64,000 bases of DNA from NCBI RefSeq assembly GCF_963576675.1, contig NC_088916.1, positions 22,109,501 through 22,173,500 of the forward strand, given 5' to 3'. This document shows positions 36,797-48,780 of this stretch, one piece after another. Every line of letters begins with the position of its first letter. Position 1 is the stretch's first letter. A program made the translations under genes and the position numbers. Under the pieces are notes generated by a model. That model did no database searches and was not told the origin of the DNA. It saw only the letters and a program-made list of their open reading frames with translations. This DNA comes from Euphorbia lathyris (Eukaryota; Streptophyta; Magnoliopsida; Malpighiales; Euphorbiaceae).

Positions 36797-37012
36797 GGCA
36801 GGCGTCGGGCGAGCGCGCCCGGCAGCCGTTGGGCGGCTCGCCCAACGACGTTGGGCGAACGCCCAACGATCGTCGGGCGAGCGCCCAACGTCGGTGGGGC
36901 GCGCGCCCAACGATTGTTGGGCGCTCGCCCAACAGAGGTTGGGCGGCCGCCCAACATGGCTTGGGCGGCCGCCCAACCCCTTTGGGCGACGCTCGATCTT
37001 GCTCGGGCGTCG
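36797..37012. repeat. 22-bp palindromic GC-rich array in 5' LTR
   Basis: About eight units of the form cccaacgatcgtcgggcgagcg follow each other; each is itself near-palindromic (CGCCCAAC...GTTGGGCG). The array lies just upstream of the TATA box. Confidence 0.9.
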
Positions 37013-37038
37013 CCCATTCCGTCCGGGGATCCAATGCC

Positions 37039-37046
37039 TATAAAAG
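37039..37046 (+). promoter_or_regulatory. TATA box of the 5' LTR
   Basis: TATAAAAG sits directly downstream of the palindromic array and is followed by a purine-rich leader. It is conserved at 54031-54038 in the other LTR. The expected transcript start lies about 25-35 bp downstream, near 37070. Confidence 0.8.
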
Positions 37047-39425
37047 GCACGGATCCCCATGCATTTGGGGGGAGGATTTTTGGGAGAGGAATTTCTCACT
37101 CTAACATTTTAGAGAGAGAAGTGACTTTTTTTTTGGGAAAAAACATTTTTTTTCCTAAAAATTCCGAATTTCTTAAAAGTTAAGATTTTACTAAAAACAC
37201 AAAAAATACCGGGAAAGCACGATTCGTGGAATCAACCGACTTCAATCGTCAATACCGAACTTAAGGTATTATCCGAGGACTAGACTCATTTTATTTTATT
37301 TAATTTATTTCTTTTCCTCTATTTATTTTTATGTTATAATTTTATTTATTTAGCTATTTATTTATTTACCACGTTTTATTTAATTTTGCGTATTTATTTA
37401 ATTTTCGTCTCGTGTTGAATAAAATTTGGTTTTGTTTTAAAATAAAAACCTCGTTTTGATATCCCAATACGAACCGTGATCCGATAAAAAGGTAGTTCGG
37501 GTATTAAAATACGTTGTAATTATAAGTTTCTTAAAAAAGAAATTTCCAAATAACGTTTTAAAATAAAAACGTCGTTTTAGGAACTTCCGTTATTGACTAT
37601 GATCCATTTTTTGTAGTTCGGAAATCCAAAACGATTGAATTAGACTTAATTTAAAGCTTTTGAATAAATCTGGAAATAATTGGAGTGCTGCTGTAATTTG
37701 CGTTTTCTGTCACTAATTGCTGATTACCGACGGATTTTCCGTCGGTAAATCTGCTGGAATGTAAAAAATGCTGTTTTGGTCCCTCTTTCTCAACTTTTAA
37801 GCTTTTAATCCTTTGTACATATATGTATATTTATGTAATAAATGTTTTCAAACTATTTTTGGATAGTTGGTACATATAGTTATTTAGGATATTTATATAT
37901 CATTTTTTGATTTAATCTAATATAAGTATACGTATATATATATTTTCTTTTTCCTTCATTTAAATGATAATGGATTTTATTTTAGAATGTTATTTACTTG
38001 GGTATTTTGGAAGTAATTAATTAGTAGATATTTTGTGGATAATGGGTTTTATTTTGATATTTAAACTACATTATGTATATATATATATATATAGTTTTTG
38101 GGCTATTCGGGTTATACTAGTTATTATTAGGTGAAACTATTTTAGGGATAAATGTTATTTTCTTATTTAGGAGCTTTATCTATTATTTTCACATGTTTAA
38201 AGTAAAAATGTATTATATTTAGTATTTTTATTATCATTTCTTATATGTTTATTACATAGTATCTTTTCACTTATCCTTATTTTCTCTATAAATATTTCAT
38301 GGGTTTTTTTGGCTAAAATGTATATAATATGTCTATATTATTTTCTTTATTCTTTGGACATTTATGGGTCCATATTTCAAATAGGCTTTATTTGGAGTGA
38401 ATTTTGATTTAATATGTTTATTGTTGTAATTATGACAAGTAAAGAGTCCATTGAGTCAAAAGGGGGAAATAAATCACCAAAAAGAGTTTTCAATTTGATT
38501 ATTTAAACTAAAAGCTTTTCTAGAGGTTCTCAAAGTGCAAATAATATTTTCTTGACATCTTTAGATCATTTTCAAAACATCACGTTTTAAAACCTTAGTC
38601 CGTTCCAACGACGGATTAAGCGAACCTTGTAATTAAAATCGTTTTCATTGTAAATAATGAAGTTTTGAATCGTTTTCTTAAAGGATTTGTACAAAATAAA
38701 ATTGACTTGTATGTTTAACCACGTTTTCTTATCAAAGGCTTTTATCCCAACATTTTCAACGCCCGAGTCGTTCCAACGGCGATTCGAGTGAACATCATTA
38801 AACGGGGTTTTGAAACGTACCTAAATCGTTCCAACGGCGATTAAGGTACGAACCATGTAAATAAACTCGTTTTGGGGATGTGAATTAGTATAGAATTAGT
38901 ATGTGACACGAAGCATAAATCACGTTACAAATAAATCAATTCTTCCTTCTCCCCCTCTCTTTCCTATGTATATTGAACTGATGTAAATGGGTGATTCTTT
39001 ACTAAAATGGCTTTTCAATAATGTATGCTCAAAACGGTTTTCAAAACGAGAAAGAAAGGGTTTCAAATGAATTTTAAACTTAAAGAAATATACGATTAGT
39101 CCGTTATCGCCTAACATGCTGAGTAGGAGGCCGGTGGTTCATAACCGGGCGATGTCGGGGTGCCTAGTAGCCTTTCTCCGGAAAGGAGCTAGCCTTCTCG
39201 GCTCGTACCTAAGTTTCTCGAACCCACACCGGTCTCCCGCAAGGGATCGGTGTTCATTTTCCCATTCGTGGGTGGCGACTCTTCCATATCTCCGAGCTCC
39301 GGTCCTGCCGAGCAGCTTGATTCCACGATTGGTTGCTTTCGGCGCCAATCACCGCTTACGTCGCCATGAGGTGTCCACCCCCCGGTCCGCCCGGGAGATT
39401 AGGCCGCGACACCTCGTCTAACAAG

Positions 39426-39443
39426 TGGCGACTCTGCTGGGGA
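39426..39443 (+). other. Primer binding site
   Basis: TGGCGACTCTGCTGGGGA begins two bases after the 5' LTR. TGG at the start complements the CCA end of a tRNA. I cannot assign the tRNA with confidence; Ogre-type elements are reported to use tRNA-Arg. Confidence 0.8.
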
Positions 39444-41366
39444 AGCGAGAAGTTTGATTCCGGAAGGCGTGTATTAAGCCCTTAACGGGGACGGATCGTA
39501 TTATTTCTTTTCGTATGCATTCATGTGCATTATTGCAAACCTTTTGGGTAATTTCCGCGAAACCTCTAGCGAGAGTCCATTCGTCGCTCGAAAGAGGCTA
39601 GTGTAAGTTCCCCCTTACAGTAAGGCGCCAAAGGGTCCCCATCCATTCGTTAGGGGCGAATTTGTGCGGTCCTGTGAGGTCCCGCGCTCAGCCGTGTCAG
39701 TATATAGTAGCCTTAGAAGTTGCCATAGGATTACCCGTTACTATTTTTGGCATGATAAATGAATCAGTTCGTGTTTTTAAATCGCCATGATACGTGTCTA
39801 AATCCTAAAGGATGTAAAGAAAATGAAATGATGCGTTAATATATATTTTTTGAGTCGACATACTAATTACCCTAAAACATCGAAACGATTTAAACTAAAG
39901 ACGACTTAGTCATCTCGTATGAATGAACATGTGCGGCCCACCTTGTCCCTTTCTGTGTCCCGACAAAGGCACATGTTCAGGAAATGCGTTACGACGTAAG
40001 CACGTATTAGTATGCGTCGGTTTGGTGTTAAGGATAGTTACATTTCGATACAAAAGACTATATTAACAGTAGCCGTTATTCACATTCTTTAAATAAATTG
40101 GGATAAAACGAGATCATAACGAAACGAAAACGAAGAACATTTCTGTTTCGAACGACCCTGTCATAACGTGAAAAGTTTCGCGCACGTAGCCCGTCCCTTC
40201 CGAATAAAAGATGAGCTTTTACGTTATACCCCGTGTCGTTCTTAAGAGAAATGGACGTGTCCGCAGAAGTGACTAAGAAAAGAAAAGCAAAAAATGAACT
40301 AAACGACCAAAATCATTCCGAATCTACGATATATGTCAATACCGAGAGTAGTTAAAGAAAATAAACCAATGCCGTTGAATACGTGCCTCGAATGAGTGTA
40401 TACCCCGTTTAAAATCACGAAGCCGAATTAAGCCAAACCATATAATTGTGCCATATGGACGAGACTGCGGGTTTTGACTAACGACTCGATCATTTCGACC
40501 GTTACCAAAACTACAAGAAATATGGCCCGATGTACGTGTTTGCTTAAATTCGTGCCTAAAGGAAAGAGAACGGTGATATCCTCGCTTTGAATAAGCATGT
40601 GATTCAACGAAACGTTGATTTTCTATAACCACACTAAGATGATATATCCCATGGATTGGGAAGAACAACGAACTGTTGCTAGCCGAAAGATTACCGTGCG
40701 CTCAAAATAAGACTCGCCGTCTTTTCACGTAGCTAAAATGAGCAAACGGATCCTCGACGCTAAGAACAAACGCGTTACGCGATGAGTCCGTTCCCTAAAA
40801 TAAAATCCAAAAGTGATTCCATCACTAAATAAACACGTGGTTACGTCTCTCGATAGATCCAAAAGATCCCGTTGTAATCCAAAAATCGAGACACGAACCC
40901 GCGCGAACAAAAGGGAACGAGTCATTGACAATAACGAACGATTGGACTAGAAGAATAACTCGTACCACGTCTAAAAACTGAGATGCGCTCAAAGGGATTC
41001 AAAACCCGAACTAATGCGTCTCACGAAAGGACGAAAGACGAGTTATTCCGAAAGGACAATCCAACTTGGTCGATTTCTTAGTCACTGAACGCTGATGCGT
41101 CAAAAACGAACTGTGTTGTATGGTGAATGATTTACTTTTTCGCAATAATCGACGACATCACGCGTCCCTCGGACCGCAATGTGAGCCCAAAACCAAAATC
41201 CTAGGAAAGAGACCTGGACCAACGAGTGTGTGGAGGAATAAGGGTGGAAGAGAGATGTTGTGATACGTGTGATTAGACTAACGTTTGTTCTTCTTATCTT
41301 ATATATCTGTAAATAAATAAACGCACACACCACGAATCATGCATATAAAATCATGCATACATACTA
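39444..41366 (+). other. Long untranslated leader of the 20-kb element
   Basis: About 1.9 kb without a credible coding region in either direction. Some relatives (Ogre) have an extra ORF before gag; none is visible here. Confidence 0.6.
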
Positions 41367-42428
41367 ATGGATACCGTTCGCGCAGACGTCATCATTAAGC
41401 GATTGTGGTACCGAGAGAGCAGTCGACTAGTTAGGCAGTTTGACCAGTTACAGATTGACAGTTCTGAATCGGCAGTTGTGGCTTCGGAATCATCTTCGTC
41501 CGAGTATACTCAGTCTTCAGCCAGTATGTCTGTGACCGATGAAAAAGTGGCCGGATTGGAAAACTCTATGAACAACATTAATGAGCAGTTAGCGGTGATA
41601 GTGGCCCAGTTAGCTAAGCTGGCCATGAGAGATGACAAAAGTGGCAGTAAACACGCTGAGAATGAGGTGAACGATGGACCTCGCTTTGGGAATGAGGATG
41701 ACTATCAGGATTATATCCGGAAGCAGCTTGAGAAAGAGAAAGCTAAGGAAGAGGAGTGGAAGCAACACATCACTCAGGAGGTGCAGGATCTATGTGGGGG
41801 AAGTTCCGGGAGTCAGGACTTTTATAACTTGAAGAATTGTTTATCGGCAACGGCTTTGCCTTTGAAATTCCGGCTCCCTGACATGAAAAAGTTCGATGGA
41901 ACTGGAGATCCCACTGCCCACATGAATCAGTATATCGCCGTGATGAAGCACACGATCCTGACTGAGGATCAAGTCCTGGGGCTGTTTAACACTTATCTAG
42001 AGGGGGCGACCCTCACATGGTTTCATGCATTGCCTATGGTGACGAAGAGGGATTGGAAGGAGTTAGCGAAGTCATTCATCGCTCAGTATAGCTTCAATAC
42101 CATGCTGGAGGTCACTTTAAAGGAGCTAGAGAGCACTAAGCAACAGGCTGGGAAATCTTTTTCCGATTTTGTGAAAAGATGGAGGGCTAAGGCCGCGGTC
42201 ATGAAACCGAAGCCGCTTGAGCAAGATCAGATCCGAATGGTGGTTGGCAACACATTGCCGTATATCAAGAATGAGCTGCGGTATATGCCTTTTACCGACT
42301 TTAATCAGATGTACAGTTGTGCTTTGACAGTTGAGGGGATAGAGAACCAAAGAAAGCCTATACCAAGTGGACGAAGTCTGGATATAGTGCCGGAGGGCCA
42401 AGTGCGAGTACAGAGTCCGCTGCAGTGA
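41367..42428 (+). CDS. gag, first part (capsid-like domain 1)
   Basis: 353 codons from ATG. Residues 60-150 are Lys/Glu-rich and probably coiled-coil. A retrotrans_gag-type domain lies at about residues 165-260 (RLPDMKKFDGTGDPTAHMNQ, TLTWFHALPM, WKELAKSFIAQYSF, SFSDFVKRWRAKA). It stops at TGA 42426-42428, but clear gag sequence continues in another frame overlapping this stop, so the original gag was longer and a 1-nt indel or programmed shift separates the halves. The leader upstream has no competing frame. In the family, Gag forms the particle and packages RNA. Confidence 0.85.
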   Translation: MDTVRADVIIKRLWYRESSRLVRQFDQLQIDSSESAVVASESSSSEYTQSSASMSVTDEKVAGLENSMNNINEQLAVIVAQLAKLAMRDDKSGSKHAENEVNDGPRFGNEDDYQDYIRKQLEKEKAKEEEWKQHITQEVQDLCGGSSGSQDFYNLKNCLSATALPLKFRLPDMKKFDGTGDPTAHMNQYIAVMKHTILTEDQVLGLFNTYLEGATLTWFHALPMVTKRDWKELAKSFIAQYSFNTMLEVTLKELESTKQQAGKSFSDFVKRWRAKAAVMKPKPLEQDQIRMVVGNTLPYIKNELRYMPFTDFNQMYSCALTVEGIENQRKPIPSGRSLDIVPEGQVRVQSPLQ

Positions 42429-44875
42429 AAGTGCTTGATCTTAATGCTATCGAAAAGAGGCGGTTCGCCAAGTTTGATCAGACTTACGCCAAAGTTTTCG
42501 AACGATTGCAAAAGAAGGGATTGTTGAAAGCCCTCACTCCTTATAACAAAGCACCGCCTACTCCGCAGGTACAAGCTAGGGGATACTGCGAGTTCCACAG
42601 CAGTTATGGGCATACAATTGAGAATTGTGAGAGGCTGAAACACGAAATCCAAGATTTAATCGAGGAGAAAAAGATAGCTGATCCTTCGTCAGCGAACCCT
42701 TCCACTAGGCGTAATCCATTGCCTAATCATAGGGTGAGCATGATCGCAGTTGGCCTGACAGAATGTGTAGTGATGGAATCCTTCGAGGAGAACGTGGAGG
42801 AGTTGTTGGACTCCGACGAAAAGAACAATGTAGGAAATGGTCTATATGTGTCCTTCCTTGGCGAGGAACAAGAGGATGAACCGATGGGAGAGGGATTGGA
42901 TGGTGGAGCACCGTATGATGAAGATAGTGCCGAAGAGATCAGAGAAGGGTCGTCTCGAACTATTGTGCCTAATTTGGGTCTGTTTAGTGGAGGGGGAAAT
43001 CCCGAGATGCACTTGCGTGAATATATGCGCGATATGTTTGTTGAATCCTTCGGGGTGGATGAGATTGCTCAGTGGTTCCACCATTCGCTGATAGGCGAGC
43101 ATTTGGGGTGGTTTCACTCATTACCCGACTCTTGCAAGTATGATTGGGATCAATTGTCAGATCTATTTCTAGAAAAGTATCGAAGAGCTGAGGACAGGAC
43201 TGCAGAGCGCTTTGCGATGTAGATCGGACCTATCAAGCGTCCGCTACCGAGGGTCAGTAAGTATAATGGCAACAAAGATCCGATGGAACACCTTCATTTC
43301 TACTTGTCGGCCATGGCGCCCTTGGGTTTTAAGGAAGAAGAGATCACCAGCTTGTTCTGTAATTCATTGATGGGTGAGCCGTTGATGTGGTATATGTCAC
43401 TTCCGATGTATGTTAAGACCGATTGGGCGGCAATAACGAAGAGGTTTATCAAAGTGTATACGGTATGGATGTTGGCGGATCAAACCCCGGACTCCCCCTC
43501 TTATGAAATGCCCGAGGCAGTGTTGGAAATGCCTAGGTATGGTGGATACCAGGATCCTATTAAGCATGCGAGGTTATTCCGCAACCATATGTACGACGCC
43601 GGATTCCCGCAATGTGAATTACATGAACATTTCCCGGAAACCCTAATGGGAGAAGCCTTGTTGTTGCATCAAGGCCTATCAGAGGAGGAAATGGGTCATT
43701 GGATACCGCTCAGGAGTGCCTTTGTGGCAAGATATGAGATGTATGTTCCATGGACGGGATCCCTGGAAGATCTAGATAGGATCAGGCAATTCCCCGAGGA
43801 ACCATTTGTGGATTATGCTAGGAGGTGGAGGCACCGGTATGAGCAGTGTCACGAAACAATGAGTGATAAGGTGCAGCTTATGTGCATACAGAGAGGAGCT
43901 ATTCCGTTGGCAGCTAGAAGGATGAGCAGAGTGTCCCTCCGAGATTACAATGATCTGATAGGTTGGGCTTTGTATGGATCAACGGATCCTTTTTATTTGA
44001 ATCCGAACGTTCCTCACGTTATGGATTTAATGATTGTGGATATTTACGAAAGTTCCTCGGACGAGGAAGATGCTAATCGGAGGATTCCAATCAATATTTG
44101 GGATGAATCGGATGATGAGCCAGAAATTGCTGTCATGATAAGATCAGGTCGAGTGGCCGAGGGAAAGGCACCTATGGTTGAGACTAAGATAGGGGAAGGG
44201 TCGGCTCCTAAGCCCGATGACCAAGTTCTTGAGCAGTTGAAGAAGACACAAGCTAAGTCCACAGTGTGGGAAGTTTTATGCCATTCCAAATACCACCGTG
44301 AAAACCTGATGAAAGAGCTGCAGAATTTGGTTATTTCTACCGATACCGAACCGGCAGCACTAGTAGGGGCAATCATGGCTCGAAAGAAAACTGAAATCAC
44401 GTTTACCGACGAGGATCTCCCAGAAGAGGGGAAGGCTCACAATAAGCCTTTGTACATCCGAGCGGAAATCAATGGGAAGAACACTAGCTGTGTGATGGTC
44501 GATGATGGATCGGCTATTAATGTCTGCCCGTTGAAACTCTTGTCTAAGTTGGGAGTGGAAAGAGGAGACTTGACGGCCTCGGAAACTGTGATTAGGGCTT
44601 ATGATGCTAGCCGTAGGCATATTGAAGGAGTCTTTAAGGCCAAGTTGAAAGTGGGGCCGCATGAGGAAGAAACTGAATTCACGGTGCTGGATATCCCGGT
44701 AACCTTTGCTGTATTGTTGGGACGCCCTTGGTTCCACAAGTTGGGAGGTGTGCCCTCCACGCTCCATCAAATGATCAAGTTTCCCTTCGAGGAGGAGATA
44801 GTGACGATCAGAGCAGAGAAATTGAGCTCGGTGGCAGCATTGGGAATTGAGCCTCAACTGTTCTCCGGATTCTAA
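42425..44875 (+). pseudogene. gag continuation (capsid-like domains 2-4) and protease
   Basis: Same frame throughout from 42425 to TAA 44873-44875, with one in-frame TAG at 43220-43222. A zinc-knuckle-like CX2HX4HX4C motif (YCEFHSSYGHTIENC) is near 42590. Three further capsid-like segments follow: 42975-43195 (LFSGGGNPEMHLREYM, HLGWFHSLPDSCKYDW), 43245-43465 (YNGNKDPMEHLHFYLS, PLMWYMSLPMYVKTDW) and 43530-43990 (YGGYQDPIKHARLFRN, DLDRIRQFPEEPFVDYARRW). The aspartic protease is near 44450-44830 (CVMVDDGSAINVCPL, VLLGRPWFH). The TAA lies between protease and G-patch in the same frame; Ogre-like elements are known to bypass stops here by splicing, which is possible but not shown. Confidence 0.85.
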
Positions 44876-44899
44876 GTTTCTGGGATCTACGAGTCTAGC

Positions 44900-47800
44900 A
44901 TGACCACCGATGTGGTGAAAATGATGAAGGGAGGCTTCATCCCTGGTATGGGTTTGGGAGCACACCATCAAGGGCTGCCAGAATTTCTGGACTTCAAGAG
45001 TCAGAAAACCCGGAGGGGTTTAGGATATGAACAGGGAGGTCCGTCCAATGCAAGTAGTGAAGGAAAAGTGGGCCTAAGGAAGTATTTCGTGAATGAAGGG
45101 CATGGAAAGGTTTATTCAGGGACCCCTGAGTCGTGGACTAGCACCGAAGGGAAGATTCTGCCGGGGTTTGAGATCTTCAATGATGTGACTGACTGGGGCA
45201 GTGGAAAAGTGAGCTGCTTTGTCGAGGAGATTATGATGTTAGACTTGAATGCCGAGGAGCAAGTCATCACTATTGAAGCAACTGCAGGAGCGGTGAATGA
45301 GCCTAGTACCTCCAAAGCTCATGAGAAACCCGAGGACCTCGATGATGAAAATTGTATTACTGCTTTATTTGAATCAGATGATGTACTCGCCAACACTATC
45401 AGTGAAATGAATTCTGATTTTGCTTACTTGCTTGATGTTGATTGTGATCATTCCATGCATTCTCATTCATATAACATGCCTACATTTGAAATCAATGCAA
45501 TAGAAATGTCAACTTTCAATCTTGGCACGGATGAAAATCCTAAACTTATACAAATTGCTCAAGAATTAACTATTGAAGAGAGGAAAGAATTTGAGAGAAT
45601 AATTAAAAAATACGAAATAGTGTTTGCTTGGATGTACGAAGACATGCCAGGAATCGATCGATCAATCGTAACTCACCGTATTCCGACATACCCCGATGCT
45701 AAGCCCGTGAAACAGAAACTCCGACGCATGAGATCGGAATGGGCAGATAAGATCAGAGAAGAAGTGAAGAAGCAGTTAGAAGCAGGGTTCATCGAAGTAA
45801 TCGACTATCCCCCTTGGGTCGCAAATGTAGTGCCCATCGCGAAGAAGGACGGCAAAGTGAGAATGTGCGTCGATTATAGAGATCTTAACAAAGCATGCCC
45901 GAAAGATGAGTTCACATTGCCTCATATTGATGTGTTGATCGACAGCGCAGCATCAAGTGTCTTACACACGAATGTAAATGGTTTCATGGGCTACATGCAA
46001 GTTCAGATGGCCGAAAAGCACAAAGCAAAAACCTCGTTCACAACTGAGTGGGGAACATACTGTTATAGGGTGATGCCGTTTGGTTTGAAAAATGCTGGGG
46101 CAACTTACCAGCGAATGGCTACAACGCCGTTCCATGATATGATACACAAGGAGGTAGAAGTTTATGTGGATGACATGATGATCAAGTCGGAGACAAGAGA
46201 AGGGCATTTTGTTGCACTTGAGAAGTTTTTGGCCCGAATTGCGGAATTCAAACTAAGGTTAAACCCGAAGAAGTGCTTCTTCGGCGTTTCATCGGGGAAA
46301 ATCTTGGGCTATATAATCGGAAATAAGGGAATTGAAGTAGATCCCGACAAAGTGAAGGCCATAAGAGAAATGCCAGCACCGAAGAATGAGAAAGAAGTGA
46401 GAGGGTTTCTGGGGCAGGTTCAGTATATCAGTCGGTTCATAGCGAGACTCACCGCAATCTGCGAGCCAATCTTTAAGTTGTTAAGGAAAGATCAACCCAC
46501 GATTTGGAATGATAAGTGTCAGCAGGCCTTAGAGAAGGTCCGGGATTACTTGTCTAATCCGCCAATTCTGAGACCGCCTAAACTGGAAAAACTGCTGCTC
46601 CTCTATGTGGCAATCGAGGAGCGATCCATTGGGGCAATGCTGGCCCAGGAAGGGGACACGGGCGTGGAGCACGCGGTATATTATCTGAGTAAGAAGTTCC
46701 TGGAGTACGAGCTTAAGTATAACATGATCGAAAAGATGTGCGTAGCAGTAGTATGGCTAACAAAGAAACTACGGCACTATTTTCAATCTTACAAAGTGAT
46801 CATTATTTCCCGGATGGACCCCGTGAAGTATCTGTACCGAACTCCGTCTCTAACAGGGAAGCTAGCCCGATGGTTGTTGCTTTTGTCCGAGTTTGATATT
46901 GAATACGTAACGAAGAAGGTTATCAAGGGGAGGGCCGTAGCAGAATTTCTGGCCAACCAACCCCTGAGCGCAGAAGAAGAAGAGATAAACTATGATTTCC
47001 CCGATGAGCACTTGAACGCAATAGAAGTTATACCATGGAAAATGTTCTTTGATGGAGCAGTTAATTCGAATGGAGCCGGAGTAGGGGTATTACTTATCTC
47101 ACCAGAGGGAGAAAGGATCCCGATGGCAAAGAAGCTATCCTTCCCTCTCACTAATAATATGGCCGAATATGAAGCGTGCATCTATGGGTTGGAATCACTA
47201 GCAGCACTGGGGGCATCATATGTTGAAATTTGGGGCGACTCGAAGCTGATCATCGAACAGGCACAAGGAAACTGGGAAGTGAAGGAAGAAAGGCTACGTC
47301 CATACCTAGACCAGCTAGATGGGTTGGCACAAAGATTCCAGGAATGTCGTTTTCATCATATCCCTCGAGCACAGAACCAGGCGGCAGACGCGTTGGCCAC
47401 ATTGGTGTCAGTTTGGGACAACCCTTGGAACCTTGCCTCAAAGCCGTTGGTATTAAGGAGATCTCACAAACCATGCTACGAAGACGTAATGCTATTAGGG
47501 GCAGATGAAAAGCCGTGGTATTTCGATATCGTAAACTTCATGAAGAGTGGAACATACCCGGCAGAGTCAGAACTTAGAGATCAAGCTGTGATTAGAAGGT
47601 TAGCTCATCATTTCGTCATCCACAACGATTTGCTTTATAAAAGGCACACCGATGGGTTACAACTGAGGTGCTTGGATGCGGAAGAAGCCCGCAAAGCAAT
47701 GGAATCAGTACACTCGGGAATTTACGGGGCCCATATGGGAGGAGCAGTGTTAGCCAAGAAAATTGTCAAACAAGGCTTCTATTGGCTCACCATGGAAAGA

Positions 47801-48394
47801 GATTGTAACGAATATGCAAAGAAATGCCACGATTGTCAAATCCACGGAGATTGTAGTCACCTTCCAGCCATGGAATTACATGTGTTAGCACCTATTTGGC
47901 CATTTGCGGCCTGGGGCATTGATATCATTGGTGAGGTAAGGCCTAATGCTTCGAATGGGCACAAGTTTATTGCAGTCGCCATCGATTACTTCACCAAGTG
48001 GGTAGAGGCAGAGTCGTTTAGCAAATTGGGATCCAAGCAGATGAGGAAGTTCATTGAGAAACACTTGATCACCAGGTTTGGAGTACCTCATCACATAATT
48101 ACGGATAACGGGGTCCAGTTTCAGGGGGAAGTAAGAAGTCTCTTCCGAGAATATGGCATTGAACATCACAGGTCTTCTCCTTATCGACCACAAGCTAATG
48201 GGGCAGTAGAAGCAGCTAATAAGAACCTTAAAAGAATTCTCATAAAGACAGTAGAATCGCATCGGAACTGGCACGAACAGCTTCCGCTCGCTTTATGGGC
48301 TTATTGCACGACGGTTAGGACGTCAACTGGGGCAACGTCGTTCTCCTTAATGTACGGAGCAGAAGCAGTCCTGCCGATTGAGGTTGAAAAGTGA
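44900..48394 (+). pseudogene. pol: G-patch, RT, RNase H, second RNase H, integrase core
   Basis: 1164 codons in the frame of gag-pro. G-patch at 44915-45035 (GFIPGMGLG, GLGYE). RT at about 45650-46360: VRMCVDYRDLNKACPKD, FGLKNAGATYQRM, catalytic YVDD, FLGQVQYISRFIA. In motif A the expected MDGFSGY reads VNGFMGY, so the first catalytic Asp is Asn. The gypsy RNase H (46590-46980) has lost its active-site Asp (YVAIEERSIGAML), as is usual in Tat elements, while a second, archaeal-type RNase H (47030-47410) keeps FFDGAV, MAEYEA, WGDSKLI and NQAADALA. Integrase from 47600: H2C2 zinc finger (HSGIYGAHMGG, CHDCQ) and catalytic GIDIIG, TDNGVQF, GAVEAAN. It ends at an in-frame TGA; the integrase tail follows. 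Confidence 0.92.
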
Positions 48395-48760
48395 TCGTTG
48401 AGAATCACAGTGGAAGCAGAGATTCCCGAGACGGAATGGGTGAAGAAGCGATATGAGCAGTTGGCTTTGGTTGACGAGAAAAGGATGGAAGCCCTTTACT
48501 ATGTGCAGCTATATCAGAGAAGCATGGCCCGAGCCTTCAACAAAAAAGTCAAGGCCAGCCCTATCAAAGAGGGGGACATGGTGCTGAAACAGATCCGTGT
48601 GACGCACACCGACCCTAGGGGCAAGTTTAAGCCTAACTGGGAAGGGTCATTCTTCGTGAAGAAGATACTAAGCAAAGGAGCGGTGAAGTTAACTACTATG
48701 GACGGCATGGAATTCTCCGAACCTACCAACCTGGATAGGCTTAAGAAATACTTTTCGTAA
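48395..48760 (+). CDS. Integrase C-terminal part (GPY/F-like), after an in-frame TGA
   Basis: 120 codons in the same frame, directly after TGA 48392-48394. KFKPNWEGSFFVKKILSKGA is the GPY/F-type module of gypsy integrases, here with Glu-Gly-Ser where family members have Gly-Pro. It ends LKKYFS-TAA, normal for the lineage. The upstream TGA must have arisen by mutation, so this is the detached tail of pol. Confidence 0.85.
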   Translation, partial: SLRITVEAEIPETEWVKKRYEQLALVDEKRMEALYYVQLYQRSMARAFNKKVKASPIKEGDMVLKQIRVTHTDPRGKFKPNWEGSFFVKKILSKGAVKLTTMDGMEFSEPTNLDRLKKYFS

Positions 48761-48780
48761 AAAAAAAAAAAAAAAAAAAA
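48759..48780 (+). repeat. A22 tract at the pol stop codon
   Basis: The last two bases of the TAA stop open a run of 22 A. Downstream (48781-48950) are short repeats of gtgaaaacccgaaagggc text, then the 3' end of the antisense gene. Confidence 0.9.

Larger units (their letters stand above)
36420..39423 (+). repeat. 5' LTR of the 20-kb element
   Basis: 3004 bp, TGTAGACACCG to CGTCTAACA. It contains a GC-rich palindromic array (36797-37012), a TATA box (37039-37046), and a long AT-rich R/U5 part with paired cgttccaacggcgatt motifs near 38770-38840. It differs from the 3' LTR by scattered substitutions and by array copy number. Open frames inside the GC-rich part exist on several frames at once and are composition effects, not genes. 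Confidence 0.97.

Noticed and set aside
36494..37183. Several long overlapping open frames rich in Arg, Ala and Pro on both strands
   Set aside because: They arise from the GC-rich 22-bp palindromic array of the LTR, appear on many frames at once and recur in the second LTR.
39116..39421. 101-codon open frame near the end of both LTRs (39.1 and 56.1 kb)
   Set aside because: It lies in the conserved U5 region of the LTR next to the primer site, reads in both directions and has no known domain.
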